NCBI GenBank assembly: GCA_944548615.1
Contig: OX155957.1
Coordinates: 1,717,050-1,781,049, forward strand
Direction: 5' to 3'
Length of the DNA: 64,000 nucleotides
Origin: Micropterix aruncella
Taxonomy: Eukaryota; Arthropoda; Insecta; Lepidoptera; Micropterigidae
Part shown: piece after piece, positions 22,216-33,469 of the stretch
Numbering within the stretch: position 1 is the first letter of the stretch
How the letters are laid out: every line of letters begins with the position of its first letter
The notes under the pieces: generated by a model
The model's input: the letters and a program-made list of their open reading frames with translations, nothing else
What the model was told of the DNA's origin: nothing
Database searches by the model: none
Made by a program: the position numbers and the translations under genes

Positions 22216-24012
22216 TTGTATTATATAATACAATACATTATTAAAAAAGAATGTACACGGAACCAAACAGGTAATCATTGCGTACGCCTCAACGTCAATG
22301 GCAGTAGTATAGATGATGCGACAACGGTTGCAGAACTTTTTAATGACTATTTCAGCTCTATACCCTTAAATACCAGCTGCCAGAATAAGGGAAATCACTC
22401 AGCTTTAGGCCTGCTTGAGGACTATCGTAAAAAAAATCCAAATTCATTGTTATTCTCCCCCACCAATTCTTCCGAAATAATTAAAGTTGCTAAATCACTT
22501 AAAATGAAAAATTCAACAGACCTATGGAATATATCCACCAAAATCCTAAAGAGTTCTGTAACCGTAATCTCGCACAATCTATCTTTTATCTTTAATCGAT
22601 GCATGGAACATGGATTCTTTCCCACCGAAATGAAGATGGCCAAAGTAGTGCCGATATTTAAAAAAGGTTGCCCAGAAAACAGAGATAATTATCGACCCAT
22701 ATCTCTTTTACCAGTTTTCAGCAAAATTTTTGAAAAATTACTTCTTATCCGACTTGTTAATTTCTTTGCTGAAAACCAAATCCTGTCTAAAAAACAATTT
22801 GGATTTCAAAAAAATCTCTCTACGCAAGATGCAATCGCCAGTCTAATTAAAAAAACACTACTTGGGCTAGACAATATGAAAAAAACCGTAGGCATTTTCT
22901 GTGACCTCTCTAAGGCTTTTGATTGCGTAGACCACTCAATTCTACTTGAAAAATTGGAACACTACGGCATTAGGAATAAGGAACTGCAACTCATGGAATC
23001 TTATTTGCAAGAACGCACTCAGATTACGCAAGTCGAAAATAGCAAGAGCGCGCCACAGAATATCCGCAAAGGTGTTCCTCAAGGATCGATACTTGGACCT
23101 TTTCTCTTCCTCGTCTATATTAATGACATCCCAGAGTGCCTGAAATCCGTGGATGATGAAATCATTTTATTCGCCGATGATACTTCACTTCTTTTTAGCG
23201 ATAAAAATAAAGACACTTTGGCCCAAAGAATAAAAGAAACAATAGATAGGCTTAGTATATGGTTCCAAGTTAATAAATTGTCACTTAACGTAAATAAATC
23301 AAAATCAATATGCTTCTCTTTGCGGCCGTCTGATTATAATGAAATAGACGTATACTTTGGGTCTGACCAACTAGAAAATGTCTCCTCCACGAAATTTCTC
23401 GGTTTAGAAATTGATCAAAAATTACAATGGTCTGATCACTTAAATGATCTCAGTAAAAAATTGTGCAGTGCCATATTCGCCATTAGAAAGATAAGAAGTT
23501 TATGCGGTTTTGAAGCAGCTAAATCCGTCTATTTTGCATATTTCCACTCTCTAATAACGTATGGCCTACTGTTTTGGGGAATGGCACCAAACTCAAAAAG
23601 AATTTTTCTCCTCCAGAAAAGAGCGGTACGCAGTTTATATAGAGTCTCACCGAGAAGTTCTTGTAAGCCGCTATTTGTAAAATCAGGAATAATGACTCTA
23701 TTTTCTTCTTACATCTACCAAAATATTATGTACGCTCGTAGACACCTAACAGAAGCTCCGGTGAATAGTGATTTTCATCATCACGATACGAGGAATAAAT
23801 CCAATCTCCACATAAACCGACAGCGACTTAGCAAAGTGCGATACAGTTTTATTCATCAAAATTTGTCGTTCTATAATAAGATTCCAGAGCAAATGAAAAG
23901 CCTCGGAGAGGTCCAATTTAAAAAGATAATCATAAATAATTTGGTAAGAAACCCAATTTATGGTATAAGGGAGTTTGAAAATTCTGAGTCTATTTTCCAT
24001 GTTGATGATTAA
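22216..24012 (+). CDS. LINE-A ORF2 reverse transcriptase, N-truncated, open
   Basis: 598 open codons; the first dozen come from flanking DNA, so the start is not natural. It copies element RNA into DNA at the target by target-primed reverse transcription. RT motifs in order: KMAKVVPIFKKG and NYRPISLLPVFSKIFEKLL, FGFQKNLSTQDA, CDLSKAFDCVDHSIL (about 22900), RKGVPQGSILGPFLF (about 23070), ILFADDTSLLF with the catalytic FADD at 23170-23181, then KFLGLEIDQKLQWSDHL and the connector LLQKRAVRSLYRVS, ending FHVDD. No stop or frameshift in the RT, which suggests a young insertion. The APE endonuclease and ORF1 are absent, so it is not autonomous. CR1/Jockey clade fairly sure; subclade (Daphne-like?) unsure. 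Confidence 0.9.
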   Translation: MYYIIQYIIKKECTRNQTGNHCVRLNVNGSSIDDATTVAELFNDYFSSIPLNTSCQNKGNHSALGLLEDYRKKNPNSLLFSPTNSSEIIKVAKSLKMKNSTDLWNISTKILKSSVTVISHNLSFIFNRCMEHGFFPTEMKMAKVVPIFKKGCPENRDNYRPISLLPVFSKIFEKLLLIRLVNFFAENQILSKKQFGFQKNLSTQDAIASLIKKTLLGLDNMKKTVGIFCDLSKAFDCVDHSILLEKLEHYGIRNKELQLMESYLQERTQITQVENSKSAPQNIRKGVPQGSILGPFLFLVYINDIPECLKSVDDEIILFADDTSLLFSDKNKDTLAQRIKETIDRLSIWFQVNKLSLNVNKSKSICFSLRPSDYNEIDVYFGSDQLENVSSTKFLGLEIDQKLQWSDHLNDLSKKLCSAIFAIRKIRSLCGFEAAKSVYFAYFHSLITYGLLFWGMAPNSKRIFLLQKRAVRSLYRVSPRSSCKPLFVKSGIMTLFSSYIYQNIMYARRHLTEAPVNSDFHHHDTRNKSNLHINRQRLSKVRYSFIHQNLSFYNKIPEQMKSLGEVQFKKIIINNLVRNPIYGIREFENSESIFHVDD

Positions 24013-24388
24013 TGAAATGCGTAAAGTTTTAAACATAACGGTATTATGATAGCTGACATTCTAATTCTCATATAATTTATTAACTATTCATTTTTAAAAA
24101 AAATACGAAAGCATTATTGCTGGATTGACAATAAAATATATATTTTTTGATTATTCTACATAGAATTTGCATTTCTATTTTAATATATTATTCTCCTTGA
24201 CTCTTAAATCACATTAGTATATTTTGATTATTTGTATATAGGTAATATTGAATATAATATTACAGCGATGACAACTATCACGATAGTTATGTTTTTAATA
24301 ATTAAATTTTTAGCATTTAATTTTGTGACGCATCCAAGTGTAGGAATGCCTATCTACTGGAGTAGTTGATTGTATTGTATTGTATTGT
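22246..24388 (+). mobile_element. LINE-A, 5'-truncated, best copy
   Basis: A CR1/Jockey-superfamily non-LTR retrotransposon. It consists of the reverse transcriptase part of ORF2, a 3' UTR of about 370 bp and an (ATTGT)n tail at 24371-24388. Other pieces of the family in this window: 2690-2829, 8124-9400, 24390-25432 (minus), 42311-42690 (minus) and 56265-56625. It has no endonuclease domain because of 5' truncation. The tail abuts an inverted copy. Confidence 0.92.
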
Positions 24389-24389
24389 A

Positions 24390-25432
24390 CAATCAGCTAC
24401 TCCAGTAGGTAGGCATTCCTACACTTATATGCGTCACAATATTAAATGCAAAAAAAATAATTATTTAAAACATAATTATCGTGTTAGTTGTCATGGCTGT
24501 AATTTTAAATTCAGTATTACCTACATACAAATAATCAAAATATATTGATGTTATTTAATAGTCAGGGGGCTAATATATTTAAAAAGAAATGCAAATTTTA
24601 TGCAGAATTATTTAAATAAAATTATTTTATTGTTAATCCAGCAATATGCCTTCGTAATTTTTTAAATTAATAGAAATAAAATAAAGTATATGAGAATTAG
24701 AATGTCATCTATCATAATAATAATATGTTTAAAAAATTTTAAATTTTGCAAATCATCAGCATGAAAAATAAACTCAGAACTCCCATATGACATAAATTGG
24801 GTTTCTTACCAAATTATTTACATTTTTTTATTGGTCCTCTTAAGGCTTTTGATTTGCTTTGAAATCTTATTATAGTAACACAAATTTTGGTGAATAAAAC
24901 TGTATTTGTCGCAATTTGCTAAGTCGCTGTCGGTTTCTGTGGAGATTGGATTTATTCCTTGTGTCGTGATAATAAAAATTATTATTCACCGGGACTTTTG
25001 CTAGGTTTCTACGAGCGTACATAATATTTTAGTATATGTAAGACGAAAATAGAGTCATGATTCCTGATTCTACGAATAGCGGCTTACAAGAACTTCTTGG
25101 GGAGAAAAATTCTTTTTGAATTTGGTGCCATTCCCCAAAACAGTAGGCCATACTTTATTAGGGAGTGGAAATACGCAAAATAAACTGATTTAGCGGCTTT
25201 AAGACCGAATACTTTTCTTATCTTTCTAATGGCGAATATGGAACTGCACATTTTTTTACTGAGATCATTTAAGTGATCAGACCATTGTAATTTTTGATCA
25301 ATTTCTATTCAGAGGAATTTATTGGAGGTGACATTTTCTAGTTTGTTAGACCCAAAGTCTACGTCCATTCCATTGGAATCAGATGGCCGCAAAGAGAAGT
25401 ATATTGCTTTTGATTTCTTTACATTAAGTGAC
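24390..25432 (-). mobile_element. LINE-A inverted second copy
   Basis: Minus-strand LINE-A from the region after FADD (about 25432, equivalent to 23280) to the 3' tail at 24390. ORF2 is decayed by stops and indels, for example within the FLGLEID block. It joins the plus-strand copy at TTGTACAA (24386-24393), making a large inverted repeat with about 1-kb arms and no spacer. Confidence 0.92.
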
Positions 25433-26661
25433 GATTTGACTTGACTTGACTGATGTTCAGATGAAATAATTCCCTGGTTACTTGCCGGGAAAGTCCTGGT
25501 GTGATATAACCAGTATTTGTTTCTCGCTTCCGTGTCAGATAACGTGTCAGATTCGGCTATTTCTGTGCGCTCACTGGGGATAATGATGGGAAAATGGTCT
25601 CCGTGGGGGGCGTGCTTATGGCGTTATATTTGTCCAATTAAGCTAACCGCGGGTGGGCAGCTTTCGGTGGCTTTCCGGCCAAATATACGTCAATTTAGCG
25701 AAATCGTTGTTATTGTTTGATTTCGGGTAATCTCCTCAATTTATCGAAAAGAAATCTATTGTGAAAAAATAAGTTTCCCGACAGATTTATTATGCGTACC
25801 TTGAAATAAATATTTTTATGTCAAGTGTACAAGTTACATTTATTTTATTTTTTTATTTATGGTAATGTACATAATATGCAACAAGCGTAACAAATCATAC
25901 TTAATATCTACACTTTAAATAAAACCCACGGCAAGTTGTGTCACGCTTATAGTGAAGATCGGTCCCATGTCGCCCAACTAAGTAAGCACTTGTTCTAGGG
26001 CAAACATATTAAACAAATAGTAGTTTAAAAAAGAAAACATATTCAAAAGAAAAAAAAGTAGTTTAAACAAAAAGAAAAAATGGAAAAAAACATTGAATTA
26101 AATAAAAATATGTATACAAATAAAATAAGTAGGTAAATATATAATTATAATAAAATAAAACATTGAAGTAAATAGTTAATTAAATACACGTATCCTTCGG
26201 TTAATAATAAACTATATAGTCATAACTTAAATTATAAATAAAATTTGTAATATTTGTAAGAAAAATAAAAAGTCACAATAAAATTATAATACCATTAGGT
26301 AATAGTAAAGTTTCTAGAAAAATAAAATAGTCACAAATACATATTCATATATAAAAATGGATGTTGGTATATTAATCCGAGCTTAACCCTTCAGGCCTCG
26401 GCCCCTCAGCCGATTGACAAGTTGATGTCCCAAAAAAAAATTAGTAAAAATTTGCAAAAAAAATTGATTTATGACACTGTCTCGCCAAAACATTAATTAC
26501 TGCCAAACCACTGTACCCATAATTAAAATAAGACATATTAACATAATAAAACATAATAAAACAAAACAAATTAAATTGAAATAAAATTAAAACAGGGCCG
26601 TCACGCTGAGTCGTGTTTTGGCCGATATCGGCCAATCGGGGCTGGGGTTAAGAGACTCCGA
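25433..26661. other. Spacer, no supported gene
   Basis: 25433-25455 has TTGACTTGACTTGAC. 25500-25700 is moderately GC-rich without recognisable coding. 25840-26390 is AT-rich with a T-rich start, LINE 3'-UTR-like. Nothing firm. Confidence 0.3.
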
Positions 26662-27016
26662 CACTGATTGACCGTTCACCGTGAAAGTTGGCACATACAT
26701 ATATGTATTTTTTCAAGAATAATGATGTTATGCTATCCGCTTTGTTATAACTCGCCACTACATGGCGGTGCAGCGCAATAACTTCCATACCATTCAACCG
26801 ATCGCCATGAAAATTGATATACATATGTATTTGAGCACGGATACCATTTTAGCGTTATCCACTTTGCTGTAAATTACCACTAGATGGCACTGCAGTACAT
26901 CAAACTCTATACAGTTGAACTGATCGTCATTAGAATTGCTATACACTTTTTTCTGACTCGCCACTGGATGGCGCTGCAGCACATTAACTGCTATACTGTT
27001 CAACCGATCGCCACAA
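26662..27016 (+). repeat. About 123-bp tandem array, three units
   Basis: Blocks recur: GATGGCGCTGCAGC-like sequence near 26765, 26888 and 26970; AACCGATCGCCATGAAAATT-like near 26796, 26919 and 27001; and ATCCACTTTGCTGT-like near 26737 and 26857. The first period is about 123; the third unit has lost about 40 bases. Non-coding satellite-type repeat. Confidence 0.75.
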
Positions 27017-27118
27017 AATATATATAAATGCGAAATAGGAAGTTGAAAAGGATCAATGATCCGATGTGATTTTTAATAGAAAATTCCGAAGGAATGGTGA
27101 GTAACTTAAGCTACATGG

Positions 27119-27130
27119 ATGGGGGGGGGG
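27119..27130 (+). repeat. Poly-G run
   Basis: About twelve consecutive G in GATGGGG...AGG. A simple repeat, prone to length error. Confidence 0.8.
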
Positions 27131-27183
27131 AGGTTAAGAGTAGGAGGGGCAGGAAGACAATACCCATAAATTAATCGTGTTTA

Positions 27184-27360
27184 GTGTCAAATGAAAGGTC
27201 TGATTGTGTACATTCTGGAAATAGTTATCTATCTATATGGCTAAATGCATAAACTACCAATATTTCATTAAAAACCGTAATAAAAATAATTATAAATACA
27301 GTAGTTTAATTTCTGCAACGGCAGTCGTTTTTTTAAGTCTTTTTAATATATTTGCTTGTT
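27184..27360 (+). repeat. Repeat Y, copy 1, beside GCF
   Basis: About 175 bp shared with 47997-48155: GTGTCAAATGAAAG, CATAAACTACCAATATTTCA, and GGCAGTCGTTT followed by TTTAATATATTT. In both places it lies just before a GCF copy, so it may belong to the same larger element. Non-coding. Confidence 0.75.
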
Positions 27361-27454
27361 TGTTTGACAGTCGTGTAAAAACTACCCAAATACTTAAGTG
27401 ATCTCACAGCATTAGTAATCTTGCTTTTATCCGGAAGCATAGGACTTCAATATA

Positions 27455-28035
27455 GGTAACAGGGTAGGACGCTCCCATAGGAGTCAACCTTCGGGCGCTT
27501 CTGGACGGTTTGCGCACCGTACAGCGTCAGCCAATCGATTGTGCACTCCGACTAACATCCGGGGAGTCTGTGAGCAGTAATGTTTCCTATAGAGTGGGTT
27601 TGGTTTTTAACCTTATAGCAACTGCTCTTGAAGCGACCATTCGGCCACCCGATCCCGGGTGAATAAACCGGGCAAAGGATGCCGTGGTCCGCGATAGATT
27701 CGGTTGACACGTATCACCGCTTCATAAGGGAGAGATCTGCGCAAACGTCTTCAATCCTGTTACCAGTCAGGAGGTAGAAGGTATCCTGAAGATTGATTCC
27801 AGACGGAGATATCCTTTTAAACTGGTACTCAGAGGGCGAGGCTGCCCGCTGTTACCTTTCCCGGTGCCTCGCCGTAAGGCGTTGGCCTCTGACGGGCAAG
27901 TGGCGTAGCTAGACTGTGGATTGTTTTTCGTCCGAAGTCGTCTGCGCTCACCTCACGGGAGACAGAACGATAAATTTCGTTAAAACTTCCTGAGGTGACG
28001 GGTTCGCCAGTTGTAGTTGACAGCTCTAGTTATGC
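27455..28035 (-). repeat. GC-rich repeat GCF, copy 3
   Basis: Minus orientation from CTTCGGGCGCTTCTGGACGG and GTCAGCCAATCGATTGTGCA at the left to ACGGGTTCGCCAGTTGTAG and TTGACAGCT at the right. It includes GGTATCCTGAAGATTG, AGACGGAGATATCC and CGGTGCCTCGCCGTAAGGCG blocks that copy 1 lacks, showing that copies differ by internal deletions. Confidence 0.85.
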
Positions 28036-29142
28036 GATATATCGCTATTTAATATGCAATAAAATAAAGCATTGAAGGGTTAAATAATGCTTAGTGGTGA
28101 CTTCCTTAGAAGATACATATAACATATCATGTACATTGTTAATTTGAATAAATCAATACATATATAAAACTATTATAATTATTTATGTATGGGGGCCGAA
28201 AATGAGCTAAAATGACAGGGCTAAATGGCGAACGAAAGCGATTTATTTCTCCGTTATAATATCTGTGGCATTTAATATCATTATGTATACAATTTTAGCA
28301 CATCGTAAAAGCGTTCGGTTATGGACTCCGTTTGGCAGTCGTAAAATATCTTATTGGCTGTTGTATTTACACGAATTTGTTTTTTGTTGTATGGTTGCAT
28401 TTCATTTCATCATCCAGACTATATTCATCAGCATTATATTTATGGCAGCTGTAAAATGTTATATGAAGATTGGAGCTGTAAACTTGGCCGTAAAGCCGCT
28501 ATCTATTTGTTTTTTTTATAACTTTGAAAAAAAAGCAAGAGGGTCATAATATGCGTGAACGAATAAATGGATAAAGTAATATCACACACAGTTTAATAAT
28601 ATTAGGTTCTTACCTATGAATCAAATCAAATCATGTTTATTTTTAAAAAAAACCGTTTAAGGTGTAGAAAATACAAACATGAAATAAACAATTCAAATGT
28701 AACAATTAAATAAAATGCCATAAATCCCAAAGTTAAAACTCACTCAAATTGTACAAACATTTAACTAACAAATATATATTTTATTTTATTTTATAGCAAA
28801 CTTACAGATAGTAAATATTTAATACTAGTATTTTAGAAACATATACAAACCAAACAAATTTACTATCCTATGAACAGTTTGCAGTGCTTGCATTACAAAT
28901 TAACAGAAATAACATGAACACGTTGATAGTAGATTTTTTTTAAATAATAAAGCTAATAATAATATAAGGGCAAGAAAAGTAATAATTAAAAAAGTTGTTA
29001 ATAAGGTAATTTGGATAAGCAAAATAGAAGTATGAGTAATTAGATAATAATATTTATTATACATAATATAATATAATACAATAGTATGTTATAATATAGT
29101 AATCATATAATACAGTACATTAGGATGGCAGTAAGTGAAGTC
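28036..29142 (-). other. AT-rich; likely LINE 3' UTRs
   Basis: 28619-28640 (AATCAAATCAAATCATG) and 28779-28795 (TTTTATTTTATTTTATAG) look like inverted LINE tails. The second is probably the end of the LINE-E copy that follows. 28200-28560 has no recognisable gene. Confidence 0.4.
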
Positions 29143-29815
29143 TTAAGAAGTAGGAGATAGGCTAGTTATGATCGTGTGTTTTATTAAATTAATGGAATCA
29201 TAAAATATATCTAATCCTTTACACGATTTATCAAAAACGCGACACATTCTGGTAAGAGGTCTATTCGACCCGATGTTGTTATTGCAAGCGACAACCGAAA
29301 ATGTTTGAGAGCTCCTCGTTAGTCGCGTTGGCACACGAAATTGAACTTTTTCTAGACTAGCTGGGCTGTCTAGTCGATTGTGCAAAAGCTTATGGAGACA
29401 CCTTATATCAGTTATAGTCCTACGTGTTTTTAAGTCTATTAGGTTGAAGTGAGAGAGCCGCTCAACATAACCTTTTAGAGTATTTTTGAGGCCACATTTG
29501 TTCGACAGCATACGTATGAATTTCTTTTGGACTCGTTCAATTCTATCGCTGTGAACACTGTAAAGCGAATTCTAGATCACTGATCCATACTCCAGCACCG
29601 ATCTAATCAATGATGAATAGACGGATATTAGGGATTTTGGATGTCGAAATGGCTTCATTGTTCTGAAGACAAAACCAAAAAGTTTACTTGCTTTTTCGGC
29701 AATCCCATTAAAGTGGTGATGAAATGAATACTTTTCATCGAAGTTATATAACTCCTAGGTCTCTGATCTGCTCGACTCTGTTAAGTGTAATGCTATTAAT
29801 AGAGTAGTTGTGTTT
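29143..29815 (-). pseudogene. LINE-E ORF2 C-terminus
   Basis: Minus-strand reading from about 29815: NYSINSITLNRVEQIRDLGV, then HHHFNGIAEKASKLFGFVFR, SLIRSVLEYGSV, DRIERVQKKFIRML, RRTITDIRCLHKLLHN and FRVPTRLTRSSQTF. This is the thumb/connector of a Jockey-like LINE. A frameshift near 29745 and a stop near 29570 break it. It lacks the RT core upstream; another LINE piece abuts at about 29815. Confidence 0.85.
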
Positions 29816-29999
29816 TAAAATATAGTTTCATTCGTTTTCTAAACTCTACATTATTATTAAAATCTTTAAAGTTTGGTTTAAAAATCACGCTTCTATACAT
29901 AGTTGTGCGTTGGAACTCTGAAGTGGCAGCCTGCGATGAATGGATATAAAGTGACTTGTTCCTTGTATCGTGCGTGTGTTTATGCAATTGCGTTAAACA
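29796..29999 (-). pseudogene. LINE-F ORF2 extreme C-terminus
   Basis: The minus-strand frame reads HTHDTRNKSLYIHSS, then TTMYRSVIFKPNFKDFNN and RKRMKLYFKTQLLY-stop. The HDTRNK...YN.LP-like pattern marks the C-terminus of CR1/Jockey-type ORF2. A short fragment adjoining LINE-E, of a different family. Confidence 0.65.
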
Positions 30000-30248
30000 T
30001 GTTTTCTTTTTCTAAGGATTCTCTTTTTCTATAGAATTCACATATACATTCATGAACAAAAGTGTCATATATCGTGGAAATACGTAATTCTATAAATAAT
30101 ATGAAGTTGCCTTATTACAAAGAAATTTGAACACCAAAAAAATATGATAAATATATATTTAATACATATATTTAATAATTATATAATATATTACTTAATT
30201 TTGACTCCTAAAATCCATGCATGTCATTTTTACTTTACCGGTCCAACT

Positions 30249-30402
30249 AGATATGTCACTACAGCGGGCGAGCCCGTCACCTCAGGAAGTTTTAACGATT
30301 AGTCGTTCTATCTCCCTGGAGTGACTTAGGACAAAAACAGTCCACCGTCTAGCTCCGCCACGCCAGGAGTGTTACCCAGCGGGCTTACACTCACGCCCTT
30401 CC
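30249..30402 (+). repeat. GC-rich repeat GCF, copy 4 (short)
   Basis: The first ~150 bp of the family: CACTACAGCGGGCGAGCCCG, CCTCAGGAAGTTTTAACGAT, GTCTAGCTCCGCCACG. Truncated at 30402 where LINE-C sequence begins. Confidence 0.85.
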
Positions 30403-31095
30403 TAATAATAGAAATATTCCATACATTTGAGTCAAATTGAAAATCCATTAAAAAACTATTACAGAAAGAGATATAGTCGAGATGCATACAGTTTTTAGAG
30501 ATCGTTAATGTCGTACAATTCTCTTTCAATGAGATATAATTTGAGATTATTTTTAAATTGGAGCATTTTTCACGGCACTGAATTACAAGCATATCTTGAC
30601 TATTTTTAATTGCAATATAATCAGTTATACATTTACTTTTTGACAATCGTCACATTTTTTTTTGTTATTTTTATTATTATTACATTTATTAATTTTATAC
30701 TACAAAAACATATTTTTATCGGTATTTTAAAGAATTAATTATGTTCATTATAAACTTCTTTTTTTCTCATTACATTATTCTTTATAATCAATTTAATAGA
30801 AGCACTACTTATTGAGTTAACTTCTACATATCTTCTCTATATCTTACATCTCTTTAACTTTTACTCAGTGTTTTTTATCTGGTAAACTAAATGGTGAGAC
30901 TCGATTTAATTCTACAATAATACCTTCTTTATTCTTACGAGTAACCTTTTATGTTTTGATTATTAATAGAAGAATTTGATCATTAATGAAGAATTCAATC
31001 ATATCACGGCCAAATGTAAATGTAATACAACTATCTATACAACTATGTATTAGTTTTTAGGACAATAAATTATTTGATTTGATTTGATTTGATGC
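30403..31095. mobile_element. LINE-C fragment with internal inversion
   Basis: 30403-30590 matches 15560-15750 in direct orientation (minus-strand element sense). 30597-31095 matches 15210-15555 inverted, with a plus-strand tail ATTTGATTTGATTTGATG at about 31070-31095. The two parts thus point in opposite directions, as expected from twin priming or a later inversion. No RT motifs. Confidence 0.72.
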
Positions 31096-31955
31096 AATAT
31101 AAACAACGATGTAGGTAATAATCTAATAATAATAAAATATAAACAATTGAGTTTAATTAATAAATAGAACACTCTATTTTGTTTAACTCTATACTTTATG
31201 TCCGCTAACTGAAGCATTCCTTGAAATACCTATATGGATATACACATAGTTAAAGGGGCACGAGTTTCGCTTTTATATATACAGAGGAGTGACGTGGGAG
31301 GGATATTTTCTTTGTGCTCGGTGGTTGTGGCGTAACAATAATATTATTGCATAGCAAATGATGTTTGTTTATCATCCGGTGATGTTTGTGTTTGGTAATT
31401 TTGCAAGGCGTACAGAAAATTCGACATAAATAAATGTACGACGTAGGCTTACAATATTTATATTTTAATCTATTGCATAGCTTTTATCGCGTGCCTAGGC
31501 CAGCGCGGCGACCGAATGAAGAAATTTCTTATCGAAAATTAATGATTTTAAACTGATAATTACGTCTAAACGAGTACTGCTTACGATTCGAAAAAAATAT
31601 ATGTTAAACAAGAACATTTTCCTAATATTCTTAGCTTTGAATATTTTAGATTTTGTTTATATTACATAGTGTAATTAATTTGTTAAATTAGGTCTAACCG
31701 AACACAAAAACGACTACTACGCAAATACTATCTGGCGTATTATTATGAAACCTGCACCATTTTAAAGATAATTTAATTATCTATCTTTTTATCAACGATT
31801 TTTTTCGAATAATCCGGTTTTTTTGCTTTATTGAATAAAAAATTCGTGCGCGGCGCTCTATCGGAAGACGTTTAAATTATTCCGAATCATTTGCTACCTC
31901 TGATAATAGAGCGCAGTTGTCTGATATCAGAAAAAATAAAATAAATAAAGTAATG

Positions 31956-31986
<31 letters not shown>

Positions 31987-32534
31987 AATAATAATTAAAA
32001 ATGCTATGCAATAGCTTGACCGCGGCAGTCCTCGAGTGCCACACGTATTTTTTTTATTTTTTTATTTTTTTATTATTTTCAAAACGAAAATAAACATTTA
32101 CAATGTTGACATAAATAATACAGTGTAGAAAAGAGCAAATACTTAATCATTGCTTGCGAAACAAAGATAGTACAGATTTGATGAATTTTATCAGCTTCAA
32201 TAGACTACAGTCTGTTCTGGAGTAATACCAGTGTCATGTTTGTTACATAGTAGGTATAAATTTTCGGTTAAAATAATGAAAATTGTTAGCAACATAATTT
32301 AGAAAACTTGAAGAAAAAGACATCTAATGTTAGTTAGTAAAGCAGTAATAATAAAAGGATAATTACGTACATAGGCATTATAATAGATACATTTATATAT
32401 AAATACACACTCATACATATAAAATATATATACACACATACACACACACATACACACACACATACACACACACATACATATATACAAAACGTATCTACCT
32501 ATATTCTCCTATTACCCTTTCACATAAGGAATAA
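31096..32534. other. Spacer with microsatellites
   Basis: (TA)n at about 31956-31981; CACACATA repeats at 32430-32486; a 12-bp inverted pair CTATTGCATAGC (31470) and GCTATGCAATAG (32003). A T-rich block at 32041-32095 is probably an inverted LINE tail with UTR following. No gene seen. Confidence 0.45.
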
Positions 32535-33460
32535 TCACGAAATTGTATTGTTTGCTGATGATACTTCTTTGACGTTTAAAATTAGTCGATAATTGTACAA
32601 TTATGACGAAGTTAACAATGCACTCTCAAAAGTTGTCCATTGGTTTAATGTAAATAACCTACTATTAAATGAAAAAAAAACCAAAGTGATTAAATTTTCT
32701 ACACCTAATGTTAAGCAGGTACAAACCAATGTAGAAATAAATGGAACTAGACTGGAGCCTGTTGCTTCAACTGTGTTTCTAGGGATAAGAATTGACTGCA
32801 AATTAAAATGGGGTCCATAAATTGAGAAAATGTCAGGAAAACTTAGCTCTGCGGCATACGCAATTAAAACAATAAGGCGGCTGACTGATGTAGATACAAC
32901 AAGAATAGTATACTTTAGTTACTTTCATAGCATTATGTCCTATGGGATTCTTCTCTGGGGAAGCTGTGCGGACATCAATAACATATTTATACTACAGAAA
33001 CGTGCTGTAAGAGCTAAATATAAACTTGGTCCTCGAGTTTCACTTAGAGAAAAATTCAAAGAGATAAATATTCTTACTGTTGCATCATATATACGAAAAT
33101 CTGTTGTATGTCCACAAGAATATTGACAAGTTTAAAAATAAAGCGACACTCATAATGTTAATACTAGACATAAGCATAACCTTGTTGTACGTGCTACTCG
33201 TCTCCACAAAATAAGCAATTCTTTTTTGGGACAATGTATACGCTTCTATAACAAACTTCCTCATACTATTAGAGAACTATCTGTAAATAAGTTAAAGCTA
33301 CCATCAAAGCAAAATTGTATAAAAAAGCATACTATACAATATCTGATTATGACAAAACGGTTTGGGAGTAAGGCTTCGACGCATCATAAGAACATAAATT
33401 AAAAATAATATTTAATTGTGTCTATATGAATAAAGAACATTTTGATTGATTGATTGATTC
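32535..33460 (+). pseudogene. LINE-G ORF2 3' part and (TTGA)n tail
   Basis: Begins inside the RT at HEIVLFADDTSLTFK (FADD box at about 32556), then WFNVNNLLLNEKKTKVIKF, STVFLGIRIDCKLKWG, AYAIKTIRRLTDVDTTR, SYFHSIMSYGILLWGS and FILQKRAVRAKYKLGPR. Stops occur after SR (about 32590) and at 32818. A frame disruption follows 33126, after which RFYNKLP-like residues are still readable near 33240. Ends in TGATTGATTGATTGATT at 33443-33459. CR1/Jockey superfamily, dead. Confidence 0.88.
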
Positions 33461-33469
33461 AATATATAC

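Noticed and set aside
25517..25720. 67-codon plus frame in a GC-richer patch
   Set aside because: No domain or neighbouring exon signal; not supported as a gene.
27901..28020. tRNA-promoter-like words in GCF (TGGCGTAGCTAG and GGGTTCGCC)
   Set aside because: They are about 105 bp apart, too far for a normal A box/B box pair, and no cloverleaf can be drawn.
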